From Aquanectria penicillioides (lineage: Eukaryota > Ascomycota > Sordariomycetes > Hypocreales > Nectriaceae): DNA of 64,000 bases. The notes under the pieces are model-generated. The model did no database searches. It was not told where the DNA came from and worked only from the letters and a program-made list of their open reading frames with translations. Below are positions 1 to 12,945 of the stretch, piece after piece. Both the position numbers and the translations under genes were made by a program. The stretch spans positions 4,712,001 through 4,776,000 of the forward strand of contig PYIU01000003.1 in the NCBI GenBank assembly GCA_003415625.1, in the 5' to 3' direction. Position 1 is the first letter of the stretch, and each line of letters begins with the position of its first letter.

Positions 1-270
1 TTAATCTGAGCGAGCGGCCCATCATCGGTTTGATCGTGAACCTGGCGCACTGGCAAGCTATAGTACACGGTCTCTCTGCTCACTTGGTTGCTCTCTCGTA
101 CACGGGGGTCAGGCCGGTTGTAGAGTAATGTGCAATTGCATAGCAGCCTTGAATACCTCGACTTGTGTCCTGTTTTCCTCTCAGGTTTTGACCCCCGTAG
201 CTCACAGCTTGCACTTCCAATTCCAAGGCCAAATGTCATGCCAGATATCTGCGAGCTCCTTCTCCCATCC

Positions 271-1016
271 CTATTGCGTTTTGAACAGTAAGATTGCGCA
301 GTGGCCGAGATAGAAGTAGATGAAATGCTTGGTCTCTGTATGCGATCATGTTCCACATGTCAGCCCAATTCAACACTTGCGGAACAAATACGACGGGCAT
401 GAGAACCACCGGGCACTCTCATATCATGTTCCAATGAATTACGTACCGTGGGTAACAAAGCTGCCGAAATTTCGGCCAACAATGCAGTGCCAGGTAGGGC
501 CCTTTCGCTCATCGAACTGTCGAGATGTTGTTTAGTCAGTCGGATCGGGTCGAAGATACGCGTAGGAAATGTGCCACGAACTGTCCGCTTGATGTGCTGC
601 GCAATGTCCTGTGAGGTATGTGAGCCTGACTGTTCCGCATGCCGTGCTATGCCTCGTTGGGCCCGCAAACCTTCTCAATGGTGAACTTGGCCATGGCCTC
701 CTGAGCTGCAGCCTCGTCAGCCTCGTTTGTTGCCTTGGGTGGCAGTGCGCAGTGACGTCGTTATTGACGCCCGAAACAACGTACCAACTTCAATGGACTC
801 TTGCTGCATATCATCCGTCTTTTTACATTTCATTCGTCAGTGTTCGTGGCCGGGGTGGGTTTTTTTTAGACGGTGCAGCTCACCATATCGGCGGACTTGA
901 TCTGAGCTGGAGCTTGCGGGTTAGCTAGGAAATCCCAGACGTCGTTGTATCATGGAAGTCCTCCCACCTTCGAGCTTCTCCCGAGGGGGTTGGTCGGCGC
1001 CTTGCTTGTCAGACAT
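271..1016 (-). CDS. dyn2: LC8-type cytoplasmic dynein light chain (7 exons)
   Basis: Homodimeric light chain of cytoplasmic dynein and hub protein that binds short linear motifs. In fungi it acts in nuclear migration and retrograde transport. I assembled it on the minus strand from exons 1016-968, 912-884, 818-785, 705-671, 608-582, 516-447 and 335-271, giving 102 residues. The joined product carries the LC8 hallmarks in order: [35 protein letters not shown] and [17 protein letters not shown]. The family is usually about 89 residues, and the excess is an N-terminal tail beginning [11 protein letters not shown]. Spacing between DDMQQ and IEKDIA is exactly that of the family, which fixes the acceptor at 706 over the one nearer the donor. 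Introns are 55, 65, 79, 62, 65 and 111 bp. The 65-bp intron at 517-581 uses a GTTCGT donor. The core is certain; exon 1 and the start at 1016 are likely but less sure. Confidence 0.93.
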
Positions 1017-4000
1017 CTTGGGTGTGTTGGGGGGGGAGGGCACGGTTTCGGGGGTTATCGGTTTCGCGACTATGCGTGTATCTGGTCAGCCTGGTGCGTC
1101 AAGTCGTGCGATCATGAGGCGGGTTGCGCTCGAGATGCAGTTGAAAGGACTCTGCCTGGCCCCCTTTTTTCTCGGCGACAGCGGCGCCTTGTTTTGCAAC
1201 GTTGGCACGTACATATGGCGGCGCAAGGGACACGGTGTCTACGGCTTTAGTGATGCGAGCGGTTGCGAGCAGTGCAGCGATGAGGGTGTGTTTGTTGCTA
1301 GGACTGGCAAAGAGGCCTGTAGAGTGGGTTGGCGTCGCGAGTCGCGTGGTTGATGTTGGGTCTGGTGTTGGAGGGCCTCGTGGGACGTGCGCAAGAGCGC
1401 CGCGCCGGTAGTTGGGTTACGCGAGACGGGCCGTTAAACTGGCCCCGCCCTACCCTAGACTTTGTCACATTGGTGAGGTAGCTCTGCGTGTGATTCATCA
1501 TACATCACGATGAGTGAATCATTTCAGGATAATACCGGCTTACAATTGGTTTAAATGTTCTGATTCATGAGTATATTTACCTCTTTTGGTCGCACGGCGG
1601 TTCATCGGAGGGGAGGGGAGGGGTTGGTCCCGGAACGACAAATTTGCCATCGTCTTGACGATTCGACCCGATATCGTTGTATGCCCAACTTGAAGAAATA
1701 CAAACAAAAACACTGCCCTCATAACCAATACAATCATCTACAACCAAGGAATAGATGCGCGATGACATTAAATGACCAACATGTCTCATTTATAAGCCAA
1801 GAAGGACCCCCCACAGCCTGCCACGTAAGTGGATGACTAGGGTATCGTGAATCACAGCGACTAAAAATATCGGACAAGTCATTGAAGCATCACGAGAGCA
1901 CCAAAAGGGATTTACTAGACAGGGAATGACTCATTATTCACTAAAATTTTCATGTAGGCCACCTGTAGAGTCATAGATCCCAGTGAACCCATGTCGTCTC
2001 GTCTATTGGGGAGTATCATCCAGCAACGAATATGGAATAACAGAAGCCTAGACCGGACCAACGCCCAATGATATGTCCGATCAGCGATTTTCCACAATCA
2101 ACTCTCATCCTGCCAGCAATTGGAGACCTAATGGATGAGGATTGTGCAAGATGTCTATAGATGTCTATAGATTCTCTATCGGCTTGCGGCTCTCACATGG
2201 GTGTCAGCCTACGGTAGCGATATATGCAGCTCCTACAGATGGACATGAGAAAACCAAAAATAGAAAGCTGACAAATAGTCCGGTGACTCATCCTTGGATC
2301 TACATAGGTTATTCAAGCCTCAAGTATGATTATATTATCCAACACCTACACCCAGGAAGCTGTTGCTTCACCATGTGACTCATACGAGCACCGGCAACAC
2401 CAGGCCCTAGACTGCTCTATCATTTTCGGTAGACTGACTTCTGGTTTTTATGTGAAATTATTGAAAGCGACGAGAAAAAAAGGGATCCAAAGTCCGGCAA
2501 CCTAAATCTGCCAACATCTAATGAGATCGGACCTTCCGTATTGACACAATAATCAAACTGGAAAACTGTCATTGGGGGTCGGTTGCCTGAATCCACTTGT
2601 ATTGAAGCAATTTATTATTCATGGATTGGACCTAAACGGGACTTGGCTGTTGCATGATCGCCTTTGAATCAAATCCGTAACTGATTCGCCATTGTCAAAC
2701 ATACTGAGGACTTCGTCTGGGACCATGATAGTGTGAACACCCCATTGTGGTGAATGTGTCGATATTCAAAGAATGTCTGGACACCAGAATAAAAAACATT
2801 GAATATCAACTGTGGAACTAGTTCATCCTTCCTGATAACTTCGCACCTGGTTGACTTCGCACTCCCGACCGTTGCAAGCAATTCGAGGACTGCATGCTGT
2901 CGTCGTCTCAGAATTGTTTGTAATTAATATTACTCATAGAGAAACCCATGTGATGATGGACATGGATAGTTCTACAAGTCTATATTTCCTTTGACTGATT
3001 CGTCTCGCTCCTCTCAATTGGATTGAGAACAGTATTTATCAGTCAAGGTCCTAAAGAGATGTTCACATGAACCACGTTCAATCGAGAGCCATCTCCGAAG
3101 TCGAGAACTTCTTAGAATATTCAGTGGATATTTTTGGTATGTAATGGAAGAAACTGGCTAGCACTGGGTATGAAAACCGCTTATTCCTCTCTTGGGTTTT
3201 TTTTGTTAAGAAGGCGCGTCATCTGGGACTAGTTCACCAAAAGGTGAGTGTTTGTATGTCACTGTAATTGAGGCTTGGGGTTGTAATGTGCATATACTGT
3301 CTATGGCGATGCATGGATAATTTCGGTTCGGATCTCGCATACACTACCCTAGTGCGTAAACGCTTATCCCTGGATCAAGGTGAATACTGTCGATGGCATA
3401 TTGACTTACTTCCATGCTGGGTGAAGTTCACTACTACGATCGAAGAATGTCACAGCTCTCAAGGAAGATCGAACATGAGGGTAGTGGAAAAAATATATAT
3501 ACAAACCCGGAAGGTCATGGACCCTTTGAGGCATCTGGCCCATGTTCCAAGCCCAACTCTCGATCAATTAGCCCCAATACTGATCGAAGAGTTTTATCAT
3601 GGGAATATATGGGCAGAAATGAATGTAATAAATCTGCCTCGTTGCTTTGAATAAACATCTGGATATCTGTACCATCAATTACAGAGCACGAAACCTCTTG
3701 AAATTTGATAGACATTGGCATTATTTTTTTAACCCCTGCTCCGAGAAAGTCAGATACCAGTCAACACTTAAATATGGCAGGCGTGGGTGCAGGTCACCAA
3801 TTATCAAGAAGTGACTCCATTAGTAAGGCCACAAGTTGCGATTAGAGACTGGCAATATTGTTTGTGATATGTATGTTCGTATCTTTATGACCATGATCTT
3901 GTCTATCGAAATGTTGCCCAGGCCAATGTGTTCTATACTAGGGAGAAACCTCACGTTGACCCATCTCACTATTCCTTCGCTCCTAGTACGTAGCTTTAGA

Positions 4001-4701
4001 CCTAAAAGGACTGAATACTATAGGAAATATACAGTGAGAATATGTGCAATTAGAATTGATATCGTAGAGCCGACGAAGCAAAACCCTGGGAACAAGGTCT
4101 TCCTACCAGGCTGGATACATGGTTCAACACGGTATGAAGCACAGGATCTTCTGCCTGAGATATCTTTGGGGGATAGTCATATTAATTATTATTATTAAGT
4201 GTATTTTTTATGATAGACTAACGGTGCCAATAATTTACTATTAGTAATAGGGTACAAAGTGAACATTATTGGACTGAAAAGGACCTTGTCAGATTGCTAT
4301 CTGCCCGCAGAGCAATCTTCCGCCGTAACCTGTACCCTGAAACTATTCCTAGATAAGAACACGGATTTCTTACGGTATTGTTTTGGTAAAGACTTCCTGC
4401 AGCCGCTGGATTTACGGGACATGCGCAAAACTCTTGGTCCAGCGTCCGAAGGATCGCCTGAAGTTGAAGAAACACAAATCGTCAACACTTGGTGGGGTCC
4501 ACATAACAACAGCAAGACGACCAGGAGCACGGACCATGTTTTTTTGCCCCACCCTTGACGATAAAGAATGGAAAGAAACTTTTTTTTTTTTTTCCCTTCC
4601 CTCTCTCCCTCCATAAGAAGCGCGCCTACGCCGAGGATGCAACCACATCTCTATCTTCCACGGTGAACTGTTCACCTTGACTGGGAGCCATCAGCTTTAT
4701 T
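1017..4701. other. Gene-free stretch, AT-richer from about 1.5 kb
   Basis: No supportable gene. Up to about 1.4 kb the DNA is GC-rich and is probably the promoter of the dynein light chain gene. From about 1.5 to 4.6 kb it becomes AT-richer. The longest open frame (3268-3654, 128 codons) has no recognisable motif and no coding-like composition. A small direct repeat of AGATGTCTAT lies near 2150-2170. A pyrimidine run sits at 4580-4600 just upstream of mrd1. The stretch could be old repeat DNA decayed by C-to-T mutation, but no element can be named by eye. Confidence 0.5.
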
Positions 4702-7550
4702 ATGGCCTCCTCCAGAATCTTCGTCAAGGGTTTGCCACCCAGTATCACCGAGGCTGAGCTCCGAAAACACTTCGGCGCCAATGGTCGTGAGATCACCGAT
4801 GTCAAGTTGATCCCGAAGCGCCGCATTGGCTATGTCGGCTACAAGACTCCTGATGTCGCCTCTAAGGCAGTCAAGTACTTTAACAAGTCTTACATTCGGA
4901 TGTCCAAGATTGCCGTGGAGACAGCTAAGCCCGTAAGTAATCTTCGCCAGTGTCTCGATAAACCTCCTGCTGATGGAATGTTAGATCTCAGACCCCGCCT
5001 TGTCCAAAAGCTCGAACGCATCGCATTCCAGCTACAATGTGGCAGGCAACGTCCCTAAGGGCTCGGAGTGTTCGGCTGAGAAGGAGTCGAGCTCCAAGAA
5101 ACGGAAGCGAGACGAGCTAAGCGTCGCCGACCCCAAGCTACGCGAGTTCCTTCAGGTCATGAAATCCGGCCGTGAAGGGGCTCTTGATAACGTCACTGGC
5201 ACTGAGCTAGATGGCGAACAATCCATCATGCCTGCTGTCGCAGTTCCTGAAGAGGAGAGCGATGACGAATATGAACAGATCCCAACTCGAAGGGAGAAGC
5301 AGCGCAGAATAGATCCACCGGAGAAGGCCCAGGCCTTGCCATCCCAACCAGCTCAGCTGATGGAGATAGATACACCCTCCGGTGAGCAGGCGCCAGCCTC
5401 TGAAAAGACTGCCCAGGTGTCAGAGTCGAAACAGACCGATCTGGAACAACCAGATGCCGGTGCGACTGATGACGACTGGCTCCGATCAAGGACAAATCGG
5501 TTGTTGGACCTCGTTGATCCCGATGATCTGGAACGACTGCCCTCGCAAGACAACATTGCCACCGACAATGGTCAGACCAACAAGGGTGGCGTTGATGACG
5601 CTACTCACGAGAACCCCTCAGCATCAGAGGACGTAGCGGCGGAGATAGCAATCGAGAAGGGTGCTGCCGAAGAAGACCCGGGTGAATCAACAGAGGACAA
5701 CGCACTGGAGGCAATTCGACGAACGTCTCGGCTTTTTGTCCGGAACCTTTCCTACAGTACGACCGAAGATGATCTTCGCGAGAGCTTTGAGAAGTTTGGA
5801 GAGCTCGAAGAGGTACGTTTTAGTGACATTTCTTTCATAATTTCTATCGAGGAAAGGCAACGTGATGAACCCCAGATAGGGACAGCTTATACAATTGTAT
5901 ATGATGAGAACCTGGGCGAATATTTTAGTAGATGCTTCGACTGTCTGATTTGTTGCCTTATTTTTTGCATTTTGTTATTGAATCGTCACTGGTTTCTACG
6001 GTTACTGACAATGCTAGATTCATCTGCCCGTCAGTGGTTCAGGAACAAGCAAAGGATTTGCTCTGGTCCTCTTCACGGACCCATCCAAGGCGGTTGAAGC
6101 ATTCCAAGCCATGGACGGTGCAACGTTTCAGGGGCGAATCATCCACATCATTCCTGCCAGTGCGAAGAGAGACACAGGCTTGGATGAATTTGCCATCTCG
6201 AAACTCCCCCTGAAGAAGCAGAATATGATCAGGAAGAAAGCCGAGGCCGCGGCGACGGCCTTCAACTGGAATGCGTTGTATATGAGCCAAGACGCTGTCA
6301 ATGCCTCCGTGGCCAACCGTCTTGGTGTTTCAAAATCTGAACTGCTCGACCCTACCTCAGCCGATGCTGCCGTCAAGCAGGCCATTGCAGAGACGAGCGT
6401 CATCCAAGAGACCAAAGCCTATTTTGCCGCTAACGGTGTTGATTTGGAGGCTTTCAAGTCCCATAAGCGGGGCGACACGGTTATCCTAGTCAAGAACTTC
6501 CCGTATGGTACTACGATCGACGAACTCAGGAAGCTCTTTGAAGAGTCTGGACCTGTACTGCGGGTTCTTATGCCCCCAAGTGGGACAATCGCGATTGTCC
6601 ATTTCGCGCAGCCCAACCACGCCAAATCCGCATTTGGAAAGCTGGCGTACCGCCGGATCAAAGATAGTGTGCTCTTTTTGGAGAAGGCGCCAAAACATCT
6701 CTTCAAAGGTGACCAAATCGATCAGGTTGTGGCGCTAAAAGATCGGCCGACGACGGTTCAAAAGTTAAGCGTCAACGAACTGCTGTCACGCGGCGATAAG
6801 ACGGAGGAAGACGTGGAAACAACCTCTCTTTTCGTCCGAAATTTAAACTTTGCCACGACGACCACTAAATTGGCTGAAGCTTTTGAGTCTCTTGATGGAT
6901 TTGTTGCCGCCAGAGTTAAGACCAAGATGGACCCTAAGAAGCGAGGCCAAACGCTGAGCATGGGCTTCGGTTTTGTGGAGTTCCGCACCAAGGACCAGGC
7001 GGAGGCAGCGCGCAAAGTCATGGATGGTCATGTCCTGGATGATCACACTCTCGGTGTCAAGACGTCTCACAAGGGTCTGGATGCGGCCGAGGAGCGTCGA
7101 CGCGAGGACAAGGCTAAGAAGGCAGCCGGGCAGAGGACAAAGATCATCATCAAGAATTTGCCTTTCCAGGCCACTAAGAAGGACATCCGAACGCTGTTTG
7201 GCACTTACGGGCAGCTTAGATCGGTGCGGGTCCCGAAGAAGGCTGACTATACTGCAAGAGGTTTTGCATTTGCCGATTTTGTCACACCCCGGGAAGCCGA
7301 GAACGCACTAAATGCGCTCAAGGATACCCACTTGCTTGGCCGAAAGCTGGTCCTGGACTTTGCGGAGGCTGAAGCAGTCGACGCCGAGGAGGAGATCGCG
7401 AAGATGCAACGGAAGGTAGGGGGCCAAGTCAATAAAGTGGCTCTTCAGCAATTGACTGGCGGAGGAGGACGAAGGTCAATATTGGGAACGATGGGGATGA
7501 ACTCGAGGGTTGAAGCCGAGAACTACTTTCTCGAGCCGCCCGCGCTCTAG
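4702..7550 (+). CDS. mrd1: Multiple RNA-binding domain protein Mrd1 (pre-rRNA processing)
   Basis: Nucleolar protein of the small-subunit processome that binds 35S pre-rRNA and is needed for 18S rRNA release. Exons are 4702-4932, 4985-5812 and 6018-7550, with introns of 52 and 205 bp, giving 863 residues, the usual length for the family. Five RRMs are visible: one at the very N-terminus (SSRIFVKGLP), one at about 325-400 split by intron 2 (RLFVRNLSYS), one at about 505-580 (VILVKNFPYG), one at about 620-705 (SLFVRNLNFA) and one at about 727-805 (KIIIKNLPFQ). A charged linker with a KKRKR basic motif lies between RRM1 and RRM2. The acceptor at 4984 (TTAG) is chosen over the CAG seven bases on because only it keeps frame and yields the family sequence ISDPAL. 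The start is the first ATG, directly before RRM1. Confidence 0.95.
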
Positions 7551-8527
7551 AGATGGGAAGTGTGCGAACAGAGTCAGGTTAGGCAAGGCTGAATGAAGTG
7601 CCCTCGTCCCGGGGGTGGGTCTCCCTTGGGAAGGGATCGATTGGATTCCACTGAAAGGATGGCATATCCTTTGGAGGCTTCCGCAGTGCCGAACCCTCAA
7701 CTCAGAGGGCGAGGCTCAACAAGGAGCCGCCACGGCGTGGGCCTGGTGTTCATCAAAGAATCCATCACTGTAGACGGGAGCTGCGGGATCCTCTATATGT
7801 CTGGTCCTAATCTCGTCCGCATACCTCGCGCCGCCTGATGTCACATCTGCGAGGCGATCGCTTATTCGTCGCACGCCCCCCCAAAAAAAGAGACCACTTA
7901 CACCTTACACCTTGACCTTGACCCGTCCACATCGCATCCCATCGCATCCTGGCCCCGCCCTGATCCTCCCTTGCATACTAACGCCCTCGACACAAACCTC
8001 GAGCTGCCATGTGCTGGTGGCTTCTGCGACGGCTCACAATTGGGCGCCACGACCCTTCAGCGCAGATATCCCTCCGCGCGAAGCCTCGCTGAGAGCCCCG
8101 CTGTGGGAGCGCCCTTCCCACTGCCCACCCTCCCCCATCTTGTCCATACCCTCCTTGTCTCGATGGATGGATGAATGGATCTTGAGTCGATATTTTGGTT
8201 TGAGGAGGGGCGGTCCCCCGGGCCACTGACCAGCCCTAGACTCGGCGAATACTGTCCGTAGACTATCTATGCTCTTGCCCCCAGGTCTGAGATTTATGTC
8301 CTGTAATAGTTTCTCATCAAGACTTCCTCGTTCCAGTGAATGGACCTCCTTTCTTTCAAGCATACATCTATCCCACCATTCCACGTCTTGAATTCCTTTC
8401 AACATTCTCATCATCTTCCACCTGCTCGTCGGCTCCATTCGTAAAGCAGCAAAAGGCATTTCGCTGGCTCGAGCTTATTCTTGTGAGCGTCCTTGCCGGC
8501 ATTCCTTGCCTTCATTCAGCTGCCGTC
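7551..8527. other. mrd1 3' end and abaA leader region
   Basis: About 980 bp between mrd1 and abaA. No gene seen. The abaA-proximal part is pyrimidine-rich and holds two CATTCC words (8377 and 8500) that match the CATTCY site recognised by AbaA in Aspergillus nidulans. There is no in-frame ATG upstream of 8528: the frame stays open further up but begins only with GTG. Confidence 0.5.
8377..8505 (+). promoter_or_regulatory. Two candidate AbaA response elements (CATTCY) upstream of abaA
   Basis: CATTCC occurs at 8377-8382 and 8500-8505, within 155 bp of the abaA start codon. CATTCY is the published recognition element for the TEA-domain protein AbaA, and positive autoregulation of abaA is known in Aspergillus. 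A six-base word with one degenerate position is common by chance, so this is only suggestive. Confidence 0.3.
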
Positions 8528-11268
8528 ATGTCTTCATCAATCTATCACCCGCGGCCAGTGCTGTCGTCGCAAAGATATTCGCCTCCAGCCGAGTATGTTG
8601 ATGCACGGAGAGGCAGCGCCTACGGTGCTGGTCGGCTACCACTCCGCGAAGCCAACGGCAATGCTCAATCACACAACTTCAATGGTATGGTATCATGCTA
8701 CCCGAACTCGGTTGACCTCTCGCCCTCCATGTCATCCAACATCCCGGCTCCCATGGTTCCGTCACAATCGTTCGATTGCCTCTACCGCGTGCCGACTCCT
8801 CGCAACCAGCCTCGCTTCCAGAGAAGGGCTCGAAATGGCGTGAACCCTCTCTACTACTGGCCAGCCTTCCGCCAGTATCGCAACAGACAAGCCCATAAAG
8901 ACACCCAGAAGGACAAGGGCGGAGTGTGGAGGAGACCAGAGCTCGAGGACGCCTTCGTTGACTGTAAGAACTCGCCCCCGTGGTGAAAGCGAGTTGAGAG
9001 AGAAACTGACTCGGGGAAAATAGCCGTGCTCCTCATGCCGCACATGGGCCGACGCAAATTCTCCATGGGAGGAAAGCTTCACGGCCGCAACATGCTCATT
9101 AGCGAATACATCTTTGTCATCTGCGTTGCAATACTAGGCAGCAAGGAAATCTTCCGCATTGACAATAGCAACGACAGTATCGAGCAGATGGGACGAAAGC
9201 AGGTGTCTAGCCACATGCAAGTGGTGAAGAAGTTTTTCGAGGACCTTCGTTGCTGTAAGTTTCCCCCCCAAAAAAGCCAAAAAAAAGCCAAAAAAAACCC
9301 CCCCCTCGAATAGATGTGAACAGTCAACTGACGGAATGAAATCCAGTTCACTTTCTTTTCCCTGCTGAGGAGAAGAAGGAGCCTGGCTCAACTAACTCAG
9401 ACGACTACTACGACGAAGAAGAGCAAGAATCTTTCAAGTCTAACCCAGTTTTGACTGCCCTTGCTGAGGGCCGAGTCCCAGATGTCAAGCCCAACTACGA
9501 GTATTTCTCTCAGCTTTTGGCCCTCCAATCTCTGATCGCGGTCCGGCCAAAGACCGCAGAGATCTTCGTGTCATCACCAGATGTCAAGATCCGAGATGAG
9601 ATTGCCTATGATGTCCACGACAACCCTCTAGATCAGGATTCGTTCCCTCACCTGAATAAGTACAGTAACTGCGATGACAGCCCCAATGTGCTTGGCAAGG
9701 ACGTGCTTTTGCACGAGTATACGCGATCCTTGGACCGATCGACATCAGCTTGTGTGAAGACCGTCACTCGACGATGGCAAAAGGACGCTCCAGACATGTA
9801 TGACACTCTCGATCTCCCCACTCGGGACGAAGAATGCCTGCTGCTTGAAATGTGCGCGACCCTAGAGTTGCACGAGCACGCCAAGTTCCCCTCAGGCTCT
9901 GAGCTTACTGGGTTTGTCGAGGTGGCAGTTACACAGCCCAGCCTTCAGAATCATCGTTGGAAGTGCGTTACTCGACTCACTCGGCCTGCAGAACTCCACA
10001 GCGAGGACCAGAAGCCAACCGTCTACACCAATGAGACTGGAATCCACCGACGAGGTTGCAACGATTCCAAGGCTGACTGCGACTGCCACAACAGACCGCG
10101 TCAGGACATTCACGTTCCTTTCCCTGCTGTTGAATGGGCGAGCATCCTGAGCATGGCTGTGCAGTACCCTGATGTCGAGCACCAGCGCAAGAAGGAGAAG
10201 CGATCGAAGCATGGCGACGGCGACCGCAAGAAGCACGAGCTGGAGCGGGCCGGCAGCAAGCGCAAGCGATCAGAGGATGATGGCGATGCCGCTTCGTGGG
10301 CTCGACGTGAGCTCACCGGAAGTGACTTGATCTGCAAGGTAGCCATGTACCAAGAGCTCTGGTCATGTTCCCCCGACTCTTCGCGATGGACTCGACAGGC
10401 CATCATCTTCTGGCGATTCAACACTACGAACCAGTGGTACAAGTACAACCCTGTATTCAAGCCCGCCGGTACCTCGTGGAGATGGCTCACTGTCAACGAC
10501 CCCATGTCGCGCTATCACCAGCAAAAGGCCCTGGTTTATCCTTCGACGTCTGTGTCGAGGGATACAGTCATGTCTCCGACCCCGACGGTCAACCAGCACA
10601 TGACAGTAGCAATGAACGAGACGTTTAGCTCCGCCTGGGACAACAATGTAAACCTACCACAGGTGCCATCGATCCCGACAGCGAACACCAGCCTTACCCT
10701 GTTTGAGTCTTTCTCCAACGGCCTCGCTACGCCACCGCCAACCGCAGGCTTGCACCCGTCGTATCCGACCAACTTTGAACACCATCTGCCCCAGACGACG
10801 ACGCCCGGCGTTGGATTCCTGCCCACGACATGCAGCACAGCCGGCCCTGAGCCTCAGCCCAGCGTTCCTCACAACCAAGCTGCAGCAGCCTACTTTGACG
10901 GACCCACGACGCTAGCGGACCTCAAGCCCGTCATGTCTACTGTCAATCCCTTCACGGCAGCCACGACGGCATTGGACCTGTCCAACCCCCTCGTCTACGA
11001 CAACTCAGAGTGCGATGCAGGCCTCCAGGGATGGGACATGCCCGCCCTCGACGCTTGGCCTGCGGGCGCCCCCGCGGGAGCCGACTGGGCAACACAGACG
11101 GCCAAGGTCGAGCCCAGCGATCAGACACCCATGTGGACGCCGACACAGTGGGCACAGATGACGGCGGGAGCGGGAGCGGAGCGCGATGGAAGCCCGCGGC
11201 CGGTAAAGCGGCGACGAGAGACGGTTGATGGCCATGTGCCGGTCACGGTGGCGACGAGTGGATGGTAA
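8528..11268 (+). CDS. abaA: AbaA, TEA/ATTS-domain conidiation transcription factor
   Basis: Developmental transcription factor that drives phialide differentiation and conidium formation, acting after BrlA and before WetA where the pathway is conserved. Exons are 8528-8963, 9024-9254 and 9347-11268, with introns of 60 and 92 bp, giving 862 residues. The TEA/ATTS DNA-binding domain is at about 128-215 and reads through both splice sites. Its ends are GGVWRRPELEDAFVDS and RKQVSSHMQVVKKFFEDL, with HGRNMLISEYI in between. Both introns interrupt codons after the first base (T|CC giving Ser, T|TT giving Phe), and joining restores the family sequence. A KRSKHGDG-type basic patch at about 500-520, a Pro/Ser/Thr-rich C-terminal half and a final KRRRE motif follow. 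Intron 2 carries C and A homopolymers. The start at 8528 is the only in-frame ATG before the domain. Confidence 0.95.
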
Positions 11269-12945
11269 AATGACAATTTCATTGAGACAACGAGTGAGGG
11301 AGGCAGCCATCAAAATTGGGAGACGCAAAAGCATGGAAAGTGGCATGATGGAAGACCAGGAAATGCATGATTGGGATATGGTAACGAAACGGATCTGGCA
11401 AGAGTTCATGGTCATTCTTTGTTTTCCTTACGGACGGCGTTGGGATGACAGTGGTTCTTTGTTCATTGGCAGAACAATACCGCATTGGTTATAGACATGA
11501 CAAGGCAATACGCTTGATAATTAGGTAATTGGATTAATTGAGGTGAATTGAAAAAAAAAATTTAATAATAACAATAAAAAAAAATCAAACAAACAACTCT
11601 CCAATCTCTTGCTGGTTTCTAAGTGATAATTGAGGCATTGGTAGATGGGTTTTCGTGAAACGACACAGATGCACACTCTTTGACGGGTTAAGTTTGAGAT
11701 GTCTCCCCCACGTTTGGCCGATCACTCGCTCAAACCAGTCTTCACAGAGTGGCAACATGCCCCACCGGCCGATTGGGGAACCCGTGGAGCGCAATCGGTT
11801 TCGAAGGGTGAAGAAATCAAAATGTCTCTTCATCGGTGGACCCACAGCGGTAGGCATCGGACTCCCCGCCCTTAGACAATTCTACTGAAGAAAAGGATGG
11901 ACGAAACCTTCCCGAGGGACCGGTTGAAATTACTTACCCGGGGGAGGAGTAGAGGGGGGAAAAGTCAGGTTCGGAAGATAGAGAGAGACATGGGGGAAGA
12001 CAAATCTTGATAGCTGAGACAAAGGTGGGTGAGCTGGAGCCTGTGAGAGTCAGTGCAGAGACTTCTTTGTGACAATTTCTTCCTGGTCCTTTCGAGATAA
12101 TTTCAACCTTTCGTTGTCTTTTTGATTTCTTTGAGAATTTTAGGTTGCATTTTTCTTCTGCTTCTTCTTCCCTTGGAACCCTTGCGTGGCCGAGAGGAAC
12201 ATGAGGGAGTTGTTGTTGAGACGCACAAAGGGTGTGTCGATGGAGGGAGGTGAAACCAGGGGACGGGGAACGGGGCCCAGGGAGGGTGGAGGGAGAGAGA
12301 GAGAGGAGAGGGCAACTTTGAAGGGCTACGAGTATTGGATATTGAGGAGGATATATATCTCAAGGAGTTTAAAGAAGGGGATTTCCCTCGTCAAGGAGTG
12401 CAGGAAGCAGGCGAAAGGAGGCGACAGAGCGCGAAATTTGTTTGAAGTCGGTGTCGATGGATGCGGGTTGACTGGACGGACCGTGCAACCATCTTTGACA
12501 CCACCAACCACAACCACGATCGCTCGTCAACAGCGACAGGGGACTCGGGCAAAAATGATGAAAGGTCCTATAATGGACGCACAGGCCGTCGCACAAATAT
12601 GCGCGCGAGACCGGAGGAACCAGAGTGGAAAGGGAAAAAAGGCCGACACAACGACGTTGACGGTGGGGATGGAAAAGGTAGCAATATATTTTTTTTTTGT
12701 TTGCTCGCTCGTCGTCTCATCCCGTCTCATCCCATCTCAGCTGTTTTGGAGACGAGCATCAGGATCTGATCAGTGACAGAAACCGTTTTGCTAAGGATCT
12801 CGTCACATGTGTGATTCAACCCCGAGGCCAAATGTTTGGAGTAGATAGAGGAGAGGGCAATCTCCAAACAAGTTTTGTTTGACCCTCTGAGCTGGCCAGC
12901 AGAGGAAGCTTCCCGCTCGCATCCATCCCACATTTCACATCTCAA

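Noticed and set aside
8336..8527. Possible 64-residue N-terminal extension of AbaA
   Set aside because: The frame is open but starts with GTG and contains no ATG before 8528, so a longer protein would need a non-AUG start.
12186..12776. 196-codon frame in the abaA-downstream region
   Set aside because: Low-complexity Arg/Gly/Glu-rich translation of purine-rich DNA, with no motif and no splice-consistent extension.
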